Assembly: GCA_029204225.1 (NCBI GenBank)
Contig: CM055095.1
Location: forward strand, 74,453,501 to 74,517,500
Direction: 5' to 3'
From: Diphasiastrum complanatum
Lineage: Eukaryota; Streptophyta; Lycopodiopsida; Lycopodiales; Lycopodiaceae
Length of the DNA: 64,000 nucleotides
Numbering within the stretch: position 1 is the first letter of the stretch; every line of letters begins with the position of its first letter. Shown one piece after another: positions 24,031 to 35,570 of this stretch. Position numbers and translations under genes: made by a program. The notes under the pieces are model-generated. The model was given only the letters and a program-made list of their open reading frames with translations, had not been told where the DNA came from and did not search any database.

Positions 24031-24042
24031 GCTCTAATACCA
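24031..24042 (-). other. primer-binding site of element D
   Basis: Minus strand TGGTATTAGAGC next to the LTR, one transition away from the canonical copia site. Confidence 0.85.
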
Positions 24043-24674
24043 TGTGAATAATTTTAGATCCAATTCCATAACCTGATCTTTGGTTAGAAATAGATATTGA
24101 ATCTACCAATCTTGCCCATGTGAAAAAATCAACATCTACTTAATGAATGAGATGCAAACTCACTAAGAACATGATCAAACATCAAACATAAGATATGATG
24201 AAGTTTCTTTTCATACAAAAATAGTAAGCAACTGTATTTCACACGTGTGGATCCAAAAATAGCATAGAATAAGCATTCTACACACAAGATTGCAAGATAT
24301 CACCAATATAGTGCACCAATGGATAGTAGAACCCAAAGAGAACCATGTATAAGCATGAATGAGATAAGAGAGAGAGAATGTATTCTCTTTCCATGAGTTA
24401 CATCCTTTTATAACAGGTCCAAACCTAACTTTCAACTTTGGTTTCCCTCCATAATAAAAAACCTAGCATTAATGAGGACTAGATTCTAATTCAAACTTGA
24501 ATTTCTAAAACTCGTGTTCTATTGTTTCCCACACTTTCCAAAAGTGTCTATTCAAATGATTTTAGAATAATATAATTTTGAAAAGTCAAACTCTAAGTCT
24601 AATATGAAAATTGGCCTCAATTGCCAAACATACAAATATGACCAAAATAGCAAAACTAGTTGAAATTTCTCACA
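24043..24674 (-). repeat. 5' LTR of element D (632 bp)
   Basis: Runs from TGTGAATAATTT to GAAATTTCTCACA on the + strand. Clearly the same family as the B LTRs (shared TTTCACACGTGTGGATCCAA and AGTGCACCAATGGATAGTAG) but much more diverged. The partner 3' LTR is missing. Confidence 0.88.
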
Positions 24675-25239
24675 GAAAGTAGATCATTCTCATCCAATCG
24701 TAGAAATATCGAAGGGAAAATCAGAAAGATCTAAAGGTTCAATGCTAGTCAAGTAGATAAGGGAGGAAGGCTATGAATCATCTGGGAGTGCATCATAGTC
24801 AAGCAGATCAGGTGCAATAAGTGACCATGAGCCTAGTACTTCAAGTTTCGCAAACTCAGGCTCGCAAGGCAAAGTTTCTTGAGAAGGACCAATGTACATA
24901 TTGCTTTGAGGATCATCCAAGTACAAGATATCCAATCAAGAATCTACGTGTTGTACAAAGACAAAATGCAGAGCAACAATGTTAGGAGTTTTTTCGGACG
25001 AGAGGTTGGTTTCATCAGAAAGCCCTAAAAGGGGAAGGGCCCACAATTCCCTTACGGTAGGGACTGAGGATAGCCGCTTCTAACCCTGGTGGCTCGCTCG
25101 ATCGCTCCATGCTCTTCTAGCCAATAGAAGATTCCAGGCTTCCAAAAATATGGTAGAAAGAGGGTAAGTTCAGCTTCAGTAAGCTTGGTCTTGGCACAAT
25201 ACTACGATCATCCTCTCACACTACTATCAAGATTGATTC
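24675..25239. other. no gene seen
   Basis: Flank of element D. Words such as TCAAGCAGATCAGG also occur near 28035, which may mean a shared unclassified repeat. No usable open frame. Confidence 0.3.
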
Positions 25240-26019
25240 ACTCTAACATCCCGCGTCCTTGCAAGATCCACTATTGGTAGGATGCAGGGCTCTAAAGATT
25301 TCATCCAACCGCTCTATCCCGAGCATGGATATAATTCTTTGGCGGTGGTGTATCTTCAGCCCTAGCAAGATAGTAATGATTAGATGCGAAGTACCGATGT
25401 ATGGCATGTTAGGTCCTAGAGGGAGATTGGGACGCATCCCTGCCATTATGTTGTTTGGACCATACACGAATTCCAAGGACCCTAATTATTGAAAATATTT
25501 CGGACCTTTAGAAATATGACTACCTAGAGGTTTTGGTGGTATCTTAGACCTACTAGACCTGATTTCTTCTTTCAAACCTCTAAATTGTTCTCGTCTCTAA
25601 CGGTGAACTCGTGGTGGTGCAATCACATAGGTCTACTGTGTACCTAGTATCTTCTCCTAAGTCATATTCTTGGACTTGATTGGTTGTACTAATGGTTGAT
25701 CCAGGTGACCGTATCGTTGGTTCTCTAAGAAGAAGGGGGTGGGCTATATCTGCATACTTGATAGAGGTGGCTTTTGTCAGATGCCAAAATCTGTCTTCCG
25801 TGAGTACGTATGCTTCGAAGTAACTGTACTCCCACAATGTTGTGTTCTACGTAGAGTGTCTCCAGAGCATAGATATTGGTAGAGTTCTGGGGTGAAAAAA
25901 TAGTAGCATGGAGGTCCTCTCTGCCTTAGCTGACAGATGTCACTATGCGCAGGTTGGAACTGACCCTCTTCTCCCATCATCACATCAAACTCATCAACTC
26001 CAACTATCAAATCCAGCAC
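25240..26019 (-). pseudogene. unclassified coding relic, three overlapping frames
   Basis: Not recognised. On the minus strand an ATG at 25978-25980 opens MMGEEGQFQPAHSDICQLRQ and continues RGPPCYYFFTPELYQYLCSG. A shift near 25840 leads to a second frame (MWEYSYFEAYVLTEDRFWHL, DIAHPLLLREPTIRSP). A third frame holds GPNNIMAGMRPNLPLGPNMP (25243-25476). The residue mix is balanced and protein-like, and a TATA box lies about 140 bp upstream. It could be a gag-like gene of an undescribed retroelement or a decayed host gene. No catalytic motif is visible. Confidence 0.4.
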
Positions 26020-26120
26020 TCACTATCACATCATTATCCAACTATCACATCATCATCCAACTTAGCAACTATCAACATCATCTCATTATCCAATTCTATC
26101 TTAACACAAAGAGTGGCCTC

Positions 26121-26129
26121 CTTTTATAG
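26121..26129 (-). promoter_or_regulatory. TATA box upstream of the 25.2-26.0 kb relic
   Basis: Minus strand CTATAAAAG, about 140 nt before the first ATG at 25980. Confidence 0.4.
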
Positions 26130-26139
26130 TAAATCCCAA

Positions 26140-27478
26140 GTGTCCCCCTTCAAAATGAGGCTTTGCCAATTTTCATGCCCTTCCAGCCTTCTTTTCCATT
26201 TGTCCAATTTTTCTCATTAGGGTTTTTGCAAGTTTTTGGGAGGTCTGACTATCGTCGAAGACCAAGCTATCCCGCAACGACACGCTCAACTCTGAATACT
26301 CGAAGCCTTCTCACGTTCACTTTTTGTATTATGCAACTACTTGACAATGACATCAGCCACCACGATCTACTCCAGACGGCACAACGGCTCCATGCCATAT
26401 TCTTGTACACTCATCTGCACAAATATAAATTGTATATAGATGACCATTGTAATCTAATCAATAGGAGGTTACTGAGGTAGACACTATAGATGCTTTCATG
26501 CATCGATTATTTCTTTCAGATTGATTGTCAGGAATAAGCTCATAGCTTTTACAGAGCAGAGTTAGCTTCTTGAGCACACGGTTTCGTCCGTTATTGTCTT
26601 GTGCTCATAGCATCAATCTGACGTGTATTTCCATATATTAATTTGAATCAATCTCTGTCTTTTATTGCGTTTAGAGTTCTTGTCAGAATTGTATGTGCTG
26701 CTACTTCGTCTTCTTGTCTAACTCTCTTACTGCCTTGTCTACTTGTCTGCTCTTCTGCTCCCACAAACAACTGCACAAATAAGCTCTCCTCTCATGTTCG
26801 TCGAGGCATGGGAAAACATCCAAGTGTCTAGGTCGTCACGCCGGGCGGGAAAAGTTGGGAGTGGCGACGGTACCTGACCCAAGTGGCTGGGCGAGGTGTC
26901 AAGTGGGATTTTCCTACTATTGTTGTAGTGGTGTATGATTGCTTGTTGAAAAGCTAGTGAAGTCTAGTTTGTGATGCAATTGGTTTCAATCCAAAAGGAA
27001 TTGTCTTGAAAAAGTTATAGGCATTCAAATGAAGGTGGGTAGGGCACCCAACTTGGTGAGCTCATATCTTTGTTATTATAGCATGCATAGTCTTGCCAAT
27101 CTTGATGTGCCTAATTCTCAAGATCTTGATAACATGATGTTGGATCTTTGTGATCCTTATGAATCAAGAAGGACTCTTGATTTCCTCATGGATTTGCAGC
27201 TATTTTTATGTAGTAGGAGCTTTTGGATCAGTCATGCTCTTCAAGGATGGAAGAAATCAATGGGAAAAGTGCTAAAATGGTGGAAAGCTCTTCTTGATGC
27301 TTGGATATGGCTTTCAATAAAGGAGGATTTGTCTTGGCTATGGTGGCCTTGCTGAAATTTCAAAATTATTGGCGGGTTTCCTCATCAAGCTCATGCCAAA
27401 TGATCTACTTGAGAAGCTATTCTTAGCTACTTAAGTTTTGGAGGAAACCAGCATAGTTATCAAGCTAATTTTTGAGGA
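26140..27478. other. no gene recognised
   Basis: Mixed sequence with short open frames, the longest at 27029-27355 (+), Trp-rich near its end and without any known motif. It may belong to the unclassified element that includes the CCAAT array and the coiled-coil relic, but no boundary is visible. Confidence 0.3.
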
Positions 27479-27667
27479 GTGTAAAAAATAGGATTATTTT
27501 AGCTTGATTGATTTGTCAATATCTTGTACAAATGTCCATTAATGTCTTGTACATATTTTCAAGTTGTGTTTGAAAAGTCAAGAGGCCTCCAAGTCAAGTT
27601 CTAGTGGTGCAAGGATTAGTGTTTTGCTAGTATGCAACCAAATCCACATCTCAAAGTCTGATATGGC

Positions 27668-27852
27668 CCAATCAAATAAAGAGGTGTAGATGCTAAAGCC
27701 AGAGGTGCAAAATGGTTGGCCCAATTATGTTTAGATATGCAAATCACTTGGCCAATCATATTGAGAGGTTCTGGCTAGTTGGTCCAATCATGGAGAGGGG
27801 TGGGGATCTAGAGGTCCAATAATCATGAGAGGTGGAATCCATGAGGTCCAAT
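27668..27852. promoter_or_regulatory. phased CCAAT array
   Basis: CCAAT occurs at 27668, 27721, 27752, 27784, 27816 and 27848. The last five are spaced 31, 32, 32 and 32 bp, about three turns of the helix. The units are degenerate, of the form GGTCCAATCAT...GAGAGG. The array lies about 300 bp upstream of the coiled-coil frame at 28161. It may be a minisatellite, or an NF-Y-type promoter array of an LTR; the second is inference. Confidence 0.5.
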
Positions 27853-28149
27853 CATATTCAAGTATTCCTCATGCTATATCTCGAGCTACTCCTATATGGA
27901 AGTGCTCTCTTATTGTACATACAAGTTTTTGTGAAGCAATCTATTTGATACACATTGTTTTTCCTCATATTCTCTCTATTCGATCATTTCCATAACATTG
28001 CTAATATTTTTTATCCATCTTTGCATATCAGTCAGCAAGATCAAGCAGATCAGGCACCAGATACCATCCGAGTCATCCATGCAGTCAATCACTGAAGCAG
28101 TTTGATGCCATGGTGACTGAAGGATATGAATAAGAAGACCTCTTCGAGG

Positions 28150-29105
28150 AAGAAGAGCCATTGGCACGACCTCAATGCCAAACAGGCACCGCACCTGTAG
28201 TTCTTGTTGTTGTTGCTGCTACCACAACTTCAACACCGGTGGATTCTGGTGATGCACTTGGTTTAGTTTCTAACCTTGCGCGCATAATCCAATCTATGAT
28301 AGATAAGAAAAAAGAAATGAATCAGAAAATAGCTTATTTGGGCTTGGAGAATACTTTAATCAACCAAAAGGAGATCCAACTAGATCGTGAGCTCAAAGTT
28401 GCCAAACATCATGAGCCAAAGACCGAGGCAGAGATGAAGAAAGCCCAACACAGTCGAAGCTCTAGAATGCTATGTGGCAACTCTTCAAAATACACTAACT
28501 ACCGCGTAGGATCAAGTGGATCAAGTTATCTAAGGTGCCAAACAACAAGTGTTGCTGTTTCAGAGGCAATTGGACATGACTACAGAAAGATAGTGAAAGG
28601 CTTCAAGGTGAATTGAATGCAACCACCCGACACATTAACTAGATGCAAGTACCAGATCGTCCTATCTCACAAGAAGAGATCAGTTATTTGTCCAAGAAGG
28701 TTGAGACTTGTTGAGTTTCATTGGTAGGATTCCAAAGCCGATTTGATAAGTTCAAACTCACAGCATCGACCGAGTTGGCCAAGGCCAAAGCAATAATCAA
28801 AGATTATGAGAAGGTAGTCATTCAGGTCTTGGAATCGAACCCTCAGATCATCGTTCCGGTTATGCCTCAATTCTCGCCTCAACAACAGGAATAGGGAGGA
28901 ATGGATGTTGGAATGGATCAAGGAGGAGATGGAGATACTGCAAAAGGACTATCGGGTGCATCGGCCAAGGAAACAGGTCCATCTACTTTAGGAACCAGGT
29001 CGTTATTTCAAAAACTGATCACAATCGATGAACAAATTCAGACTTTCTTGCATCACCATCCGCATGAATATTATGTGCCAATGCCGCAAAAAATACAAAG
29101 GTCTT
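28150..29105 (+). pseudogene. coiled-coil gag-like relic, locus 1
   Basis: Unrecognised family. The first frame, 28161-28616, has a helical heptad-like stretch (ENTLINQKEIQLDRELKVAK, AEMKKAQ) and in a neighbouring frame EALECYVATLQNTL. After stops it continues SQEEISYLSKKVE (about 28665), FQSRFDKFKLTASTELAKAK, then 28901-29107 with GMDVGMDQGGDGDTAKGLSG and LITIDEQIQTFLHHHPHEYY. The order SQEE, FDK, ELAKAK, Gly/Asp-rich, TIDEQI matches the relic at 46.5-47.4 kb. This suggests two copies of one dispersed element. No zinc knuckle or enzyme is seen. Confidence 0.5.
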
Positions 29106-29410
29106 AGCCAACGTCATTTCCTTAACATTTGAGGCATTTGACATTTTGCGAAAAAGCTGAAGTGAGAGAAAATTCCAAAAGACAAAAATCCTAACATTGT
29201 GAGCCGTTTCTGAGTAGTTATGCAGACTATGTAAAAACGCAAAGAAATCTACAGGTTTGGATAAAAGTTGGATGAAGATTAAAATGTCGATTAGTTGATT
29301 AGTAGGAGAATAATCCAACATAAAGTGCTTCTAATGTTGGTGATGTCAAGGATCTTCCAAAGCTTAAGGAGGAGTCAAGAGAAGAAGAAGGTGTAGAGTA
29401 TCAATCTCCA

Positions 29411-31435
29411 CGGTATTAGAGCCAAATTAAGCTTTGCATGTTATTATCTCTGTTTGTGCAAGAATTTGTGATCCCAATTCAAGCAAAATAGCTGTTTATC
29501 ACTTTTCTTTACCTTTTCTTGAAAAGTGTTTGGATCAAAGAGGATAGAATTAAGATTTTCAAATCAGAATTGACATTGTATGGAATTTTTGGAATTTCGC
29601 ACGTGTGAAAATCAGAGATTTTTAGACCTCTTTATTTCCTTCATCTTTGGTCCAAAGATATTGATCTTATAGCTTGATGGAAAGCTTATAGGGATTACTT
29701 TCCATTTCAATCGATCTCAAATCAATCCGACGTGTCTATCAAGAGTTATAAGCTCTTAAAGAGGTTAGGGAGAGCTCCAAAATCCGAGTGACGACTTTTT
29801 GATTTGATCCAATTTAGCTTGATTCACAATCTATTGTTTTGAGTAATCAACACAAGAAACTTGAGATCAAGACATAGTTTGGAGTTATTGAATACTTTGA
29901 GCCTTCTTTGAATCAATAGTGTTTTCTTTTGAAGCATCTAACATGTGCCAAAAGTAGAATCAAAACTTGTCTATATTTCTCAATTCAGTTTTTGAGAGAT
30001 TGATCTTATTTATCTTGTTTTGTGGAATATTTGAGACCTATCTCAAATACAGATGCAAGTTTTCACATAAAAATGGTAGCACACCCTTGAAATTTCCTAC
30101 AGTGAAAGAGAGTAGCAACATCTAGTCTATTGGGAGAAGCTCAAACATATAGTTGTCCAATAACAAGAAGTCTTCACAATATGGCACCTATAGGAGCATA
30201 TCTCTTAGAACCAAGTGAAAGACTAAGTACCTCCAATTATTCAATATGGAAGGTTAGGATGGAGTCTGTTCTTATACTCCAAGATGTTATGGACATAGTA
30301 CTTGGTATTGAGGAGGAGCTTGAAGCACAACTTGAAATACCAAAGTATAGAAAAAGAGCTAGGATGGCTTTACACTTCATTAAAATGAATGTCTCTGATG
30401 AGATTCTAAGAGAAATAGGATCTTGCACCGCTGCTAAAGAAGCTTGGGATGCACTTAAGTCTATCTATGATGCTAAGAACACTTCTAGAATACTCACTCT
30501 TAGAAATCAAATTTTTCAGAATTTTCAAAGAAGTGAGGAGAGTGCATCAAATTATGTTCTAAGAGTAAAAGATCTTCATAGGGAGCTTGCTTGTGTTGGT
30601 GTCACAATCAATCAAGATGAGCTAGTACAAGGCATTCTCAATGGCTTAAAAGACACTATGGTAATCTTGTTCAATCCTTTGCCATAAAGGAGGAATTGCC
30701 GAATTTGGAGACTCTTCAAGGGATTCTCATCTATGAAGAAACAAGGCAAAGTTACAAACTTTCAAGGATGAACAAACTTGAGCATATTGGAAGTGACAAA
30801 GCTCTCTTTGTCAAGGACAAGCATAAAGGGAGGAGCAAGAACCAATTTTCTCAAGCTTTCAAGAAAGACAGAACCAAGGACAAAGATAGAGATGGAGAAG
30901 AGGATGACTCAACTCATTTTCTACTTCCAAGACCAAGAAGAAGAAAGTCAAGTGTTTCATCAACTCAAACAAGCAAATCTCTCTAATGAGAAAGAAGAAG
31001 ACTTTATTGCAAATGAGTCAAGCTTACCTTCAACACCCTTCAAGAAGGATGGAGCATGGTACATTGATAGTGGTGCCTCATCACATATGTGTTGTTCGAA
31101 GGAGTCTTTTGACTCTATTGTACCTTACAAAGGACTTAAAAGATCTATTTATACAGCAAAATGCTCTATTGAAGGAATCGGCAATATTCCATTAAAACAT
31201 GCTTCTTCTAAAGTTCTCACTTTCCAATGTTCTTTTTGTTCCTAAGCTTACAAAGAACTTGATAAGTGTTGGAAAGTTGCTTTATTGTGGTTGTGATGTG
31301 AAATTCAATGACAATACTTGCTTTATTAAGAAAGGTGATGAGATCCTAGCTAATGGATCCAGATATGGTGGCATCTTCAGGGTAAATTCTTATGAGAATG
31401 CAAACTTTTGTGAAATTGCTTTTATGTCGTACTGA
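29411..31435 (+). mobile_element. copia element J: primer site to pre-integrase, truncated
   Basis: Plus-strand fragment related to element C. It has a primer-site-like CGGTATTAGAGC (29411-29422), a long leader, gag, protease and the start of pre-integrase. It ends abruptly at about 31435. Neither LTR is recognisable, so both ends are truncated. Confidence 0.82.
30181..31435 (+). pseudogene. gag and protease of element J
   Basis: The first good ATG is 30181 (MAPIGAYLLEPSERLSTSNY). UBN2-type gag: SIWKVRMESVLILQDVMDIV, RMALHFIKMNVSDEILREIG, AKEAWDALKSIYDAKNTSRI. A shift near 30670 is followed by NLETLQGILIYEETRQSYKL and a basic tail. The zinc knuckle is missing: sequence jumps from the Lys/Arg-rich tail to QANLSNEKEED. 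The protease motif WYIDSGASSHM is intact. The last frame, 31199-31435, has VLFVPKLTKNLISVGKLLYC and stops at the truncation. Confidence 0.88.
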
Positions 31436-33025
31436 CGGGCAACAGAAAAGTGCAGAATCTGCGTTTGAAAAAAAGCACATATATTTTCTGCTTTTTAATC
31501 CGTTTAAAAATGGGTAAAATATTCACAAGGTATCCATTACTTCAAGGGAAGGCAAGAGGGCTAGGGACTCTCCGCCGTAGTTGGGTCCTTGCCCTTGAGC
31601 TCTGAGGACACGTGCAACTCGAGTTCTTGCCACATGCAACCGCCCTCCACAGGGAAAGACTGGCCCTTCAATTGCGGGCCACCCAATTTTAGACCACAAA
31701 GAAAGAAAAAAATTCAAAAAGGAAATTCTTTCTAAAAGTCAAATTTGTCATGAGAGTCAGCAGCTAAGTCTCATCCCCAAAAGACAAAGTTAAAGGATTC
31801 CGTACAATGTTATTTGAAAGGTAGCCAAGAGTCATTTGAAAGTTGAAAATAGAAGAAATTCTTCAGATGGAAAGGAGGGTTCTCCCTTCAAATCCCAGGC
31901 CTGTTTTAGGAGCATCTCCAAACACAGCATTCTGATACAGACTGTGTTACAATTGATGTACAACAGTTGCAAGGAGAGATGAAAATATGTCTACAAATCA
32001 ATACAATCTACTCTAAATGCAAGATAAAAGACATGGTGACAGTAAGACCTTGGAACATTGCCTACAAATGAATACAAACTACTCTAAAAACAAGATATAT
32101 AAAAGATTTGAACATTGACAACATACCTCTGGAGAACTGAGGAAGAAACTGAGTGGACAAAATCCATGTATACTCACAATGTCTGATACTTTCTAGATCA
32201 CAGAATGTATACTCAAAATGTCTGAAAACTTTCTACATTACAGAATGTATACTCACAATGTTTGAATATTGCTTTCTAACTTAAAAGACTTATGGTTTTT
32301 TGCAACTGGGCAGTACTAAGTGATGTGGTAGAGGTCTTTAACTCTAGGCATGCACTCAATAGCTACACCATGTCTAGCATATCTCAATTGAGATTATTTC
32401 GTGGATTAGATCATGTAGGGATTATATGAGAAGGACATCAATCACCATAGGCTAATTTTATCCCAGGCACTAAGCGTTTCTGTAATGTGGCCGGCTGTTA
32501 TTTTGCTTGGCTACAAAATTTGTCATGAGTGATCGACATGTTTTTTTGCAAGATCATGTCTTCCAGCATGAAAAGAATATATTTCTACTGTTATCACGCA
32601 GCAATATATAAGCAAACATCGTTTGCTGCAATATATTATATATTCGAGCTTTCACCATCTGAACCATTCTAGAACTCAATAATCCATGTCTAATGTTTAT
32701 TACTCATCAAGCACAGAAAATTATCAATGAATAGCAAAGCTCTTATAACAGTGATCATTAGCAATCCATGTCCAAACAAAAAGGAGTTTCTGTACCAAGG
32801 AAGAACTTCAACCTTCACGGCAGTGACAGAAGGTTCAATAGTATCCGACGTGAGCTTCTTCAAAGAGATCCTTTGCATACAAAATATTTACTAACATCAG
32901 AAAATACAATGCCATGAACCTTCAATTCATCTGGTTTTCAGGACAGTTGGCGTATCCGAGCCACTATCACCTGGTATAGAAACGATGCAGGCATCTAAGA
33001 GCGGATGCTCGTTACAAGTTTCTTC
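31436..33025. other. 3' flank of SAUR, no gene seen
   Basis: AT-rich intergenic DNA with phrases such as GAATGTATACTCACAATGT repeated around 32160-32265. The SAUR 3' UTR should lie just below 33026. Confidence 0.5.
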
Positions 33026-33505
33026 TCAGAGATGGGCGTCAGCAGAGGGGTAAGGAGCGTCCAGGTTCAACACTTCGTCCAAATCTAGCTTCTGAGTTGC
33101 CGGATCTTTGCTGTTGAGAAGCCACAGCAAACGCTCGAAGAGCTCCACCTCACAAGGAATGATGAGGCCGCCACTGTACTCGAACCCGAATTCCTTTTCT
33201 GATCTCGCCAGCAAATCTTTGAAGAGCTTGTGACTCAGACACTCCGTTGCAATCACAAACCGTTGCCTTTCTCTTCCGACATAAACTGCAAAGTGACCGA
33301 GTGGGACGTCGCCCGGAGGTGAGCCATCGCTGCTGCTATAGTCGTCCTCGCTGAAGCTGCGAGTTCGCAAAGATCTGGATCTGTGCTGATGAAGCTTAAA
33401 TCTACCACTGAAGACGTCTTCTGTCGACGGGTGGACCAGATTCTCAAGCTTGCTGATCATTCTAGTAAGTTTACGCCCAACTATAGGCATGCCTACCCAG
33501 ATCAT
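33026..33505 (-). CDS. SAUR-family auxin-responsive protein
   Basis: Intact intronless gene of 159 codons, start ATG 33503-33505. SAUR proteins (auxin_inducible family) are small auxin-response proteins; several are known to restrain PP2C-D phosphatases and so promote H+-ATPase activity and cell expansion. Residues 1-65 are basic and Ser-rich (RSRSLRTRSFSEDDYSSSDG). The SAUR domain follows at about 66-135: VPLGHFAVYVGRERQRFVIA, LSHKLFKDLLARSEKEFGFE, GGLIIPCEVELFERLLWLL. These are the family's Gly-His-Phe, Tyr-Val-Gly and Ile-Pro-Cys landmarks. Single exon and length fit the family. Codon use differs from the flanking AT-rich repeats. A TATA box lies about 300 bp upstream. No canonical TGTCTC site was found nearby. 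Confidence 0.93.
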   Translation of the reverse strand: MIWVGMPIVGRKLTRMISKLENLVHPSTEDVFSGRFKLHQHRSRSLRTRSFSEDDYSSSDGSPPGDVPLGHFAVYVGRERQRFVIATECLSHKLFKDLLARSEKEFGFEYSGGLIIPCEVELFERLLWLLNSKDPATQKLDLDEVLNLDAPYPSADAHL

Positions 33506-33804
33506 GATTACCAGACGGATAGACGAACCCGTTTTGAAACTGCTGTTATCAGTTTGAGAAGAAAAAGTTTTTCGCTGCTACAAGCTCTCGAAACCGATGA
33601 GCTTAATGCAGAGTGAAGTTGGCCGCATTTTTACTAACTGCACAGAAATCACACGCACTGAAAACAATCCTGGCATCATGAGCTACTTGAGTAAGATCAG
33701 AAGAAAAGAGAGCAATCCAGACAAATAAAAGATTGCTGACACATATAGTTCTTGAAGCTCGTCTCACGGTGAGAGCACTTGCGTACTAGCCGTATGTCTG
33801 TCTG

Positions 33805-33811
33805 TTTTATA
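33805..33811 (-). promoter_or_regulatory. candidate TATA box of the SAUR gene
   Basis: Minus strand TATAAAA, about 300 nt upstream of the SAUR start codon. It implies a 5' UTR of about 270 nt. Confidence 0.45.
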
Positions 33812-33819
33812 GAAAGCTT

Positions 33820-35344
33820 TTGCAAAGTCTTCAAGCCTTCAAAAGATCCACGAAAACAGAATACGGCAAAGATTCAAAGAGAATAACCAGGGAAGGCGAT
33901 AATTTCACAGCTACTTGATACTTTGAATTAGCTAAACAATTGTGAGCATCGTACAAGAGCTGCTCTTGAGCAAACAGTAAACGTCACGCCCAAATGGCTG
34001 CTGTAACACACACATACACACAAACACACAGCCTTGTTATGTTCACACAGCGATCATGCAGCAGCTGGTGTATGTAGGCTGGAGTAGAATATCTTAGGCA
34101 GGCATTTGATACCTTCTGCTCCGCTTGATTTGCAGTAAACGACCATTTTTGAGCTGGCTCATTACTGGGCTGTGATGGATGATAACAACTCATAACAACA
34201 GATCAGAATGCCATCATGCAGATATTCTTCCAAACCACTCTTCACAACACTCTATTATGTATTGAATGGTGTCATTAATATAATATGCAGAATATGCATA
34301 GGATAGGACCTCTAAGCAAATGGGCATGACTTAGGAAGGATGATTCCTCAACACAGCCTACATGAATAGCAACCTTTCCTGCCCAAAGCCTCACAAAACC
34401 AAGATAATCTCTTCCTTCATATTCCTTGGTCCAAAGCAGCATGATCAATGTGAATGCATGCATTATTTAAGCAATAAAACCTCAAAACTATCAAATATTC
34501 CCCCTCCCCATTCAATGCCTTTGGAAATGGGAAGGGCTTTTAATATCCAAGAAAGATAGAAAATTTGGCATTTAAATTTTAGGTCTCAATGGCTATGACT
34601 TCCAATGAAAGCCTTGGAAATCTAATCCTAGCCTAGGGCCTTGCAAAAAATAAAGTACTTCCTTTTTAAAATCAAAACAAAACTTATTCATTCTATTGTT
34701 AAAAACAAAACAAAAATTGTGAGAAAAAACAAAAACATAAGTTCTAATAATTGTCCATTTTGTCAAATTTCTAGATTCTATATATGCATGTCCTAAGTGA
34801 ATGTGCTCAAGAACATCCTTGGGCATGCAAATATGGATAGGATACACCATTTTCTTTGAATACAAGCCCAGCCATGATAATGTGTTTCCAATACCATAGA
34901 GCAATGCTAGAAAATTTCCTTCCTATTTCCCATCAACTCTGAAATGGCACAATAAATTGTCTAAAATTCTACTTCATTAAGTGAACCTTACAAATGTGTA
35001 AGGTGAACTTACTAAAAAATAAAAAGTAATGAATGAGTTTTACAAGTTTGCAATGAGTATTTACTATAAATAGTAACTATGGATTTCTCAAACTTTACTA
35101 AAAATAATGAAACTTTGCTATTTTAGCAATTTTCCAACAATGGTTAGTTGAGAAGGCCACCTTGCTCAGGCCTTCCCTCTTGTGAAATGCCCTTCGATGC
35201 CTCACAAGAGTGAAGTCCCTCAAACAACAAGAAGCCATATGTAACCATCAACGAACCTACCACCTAGCAAATCATCAAGGAACCTACCAACAAGGACCAA
35301 GGTATTGTCTTGTGAGGAGTTGCGTCACTTCCAAGAGCATGTTT
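33820..35344. other. no gene seen
   Basis: Upstream region of SAUR, then AT-rich intergenic DNA. A short (CA)n-like run is at about 34006-34030. Open frames such as 34593-34904 (minus) carry no motif I recognise. Confidence 0.45.
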
Positions 35345-35570
35345 GATCTCATGGTGCTCACTGCTACATCAATATCATGAAAGTGTTGAGAAGATGGTGG
35401 AGTAGAGTCGGTCAAAATTGGAACTCATGGAAGCTCAAGTTTCAACTCATCCATGATCTCATGGTGCTCACTGCTACATCAATATCACGAAAGTGTTGAG
35501 AAGATGGTGGGGTAGAGTGGGTCAAAATTGGAACTCATGGAAGCTCAAGTTTCAACTCATCCATGATCAT
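35345..35570. repeat. 110-bp tandem duplication
   Basis: Two copies start at 35345 and 35455 with GATCTCATGGTGCTCACTGC. They differ at only a few positions (for example TCATGAAAG against TCACGAAAG). Confidence 0.9.

Larger units (their letters stand above)
22102..24042 (-). pseudogene. copia element D, 5' part: integrase, gag and leader
   Basis: Minus-strand continuation of the element split by C. The gag start is ATG 23301-23303 (MATSSGYMLEGNDRLTSSNY), with a Trp-to-stop change in the SNYSLW motif. The frame 22611-23231 runs from gag (MRMESLLEMNDVLDIVVGLE, ... FVLRVK) straight into integrase (QVLIGLPKSLSS, CALSKSQRLP, IVHSDIHGSTTISNSGAKT). The zinc knuckle and protease are removed by an in-frame deletion. 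The integrase core (ERKNRTLCES on the minus strand, about 22440-22520) and LDGRTPFEMLFKRRPSVNFL-like sequence (22163-22369) follow in other frames. A 146-bp tandem duplication at 23285-23576 lies across the gag start and leader. Confidence 0.9.

Noticed and set aside
33253-33616. Open frames overlapping the SAUR gene on both strands
   Set aside because: Shadows of the SAUR frame; only the 33026-33505 frame carries the SAUR motifs.
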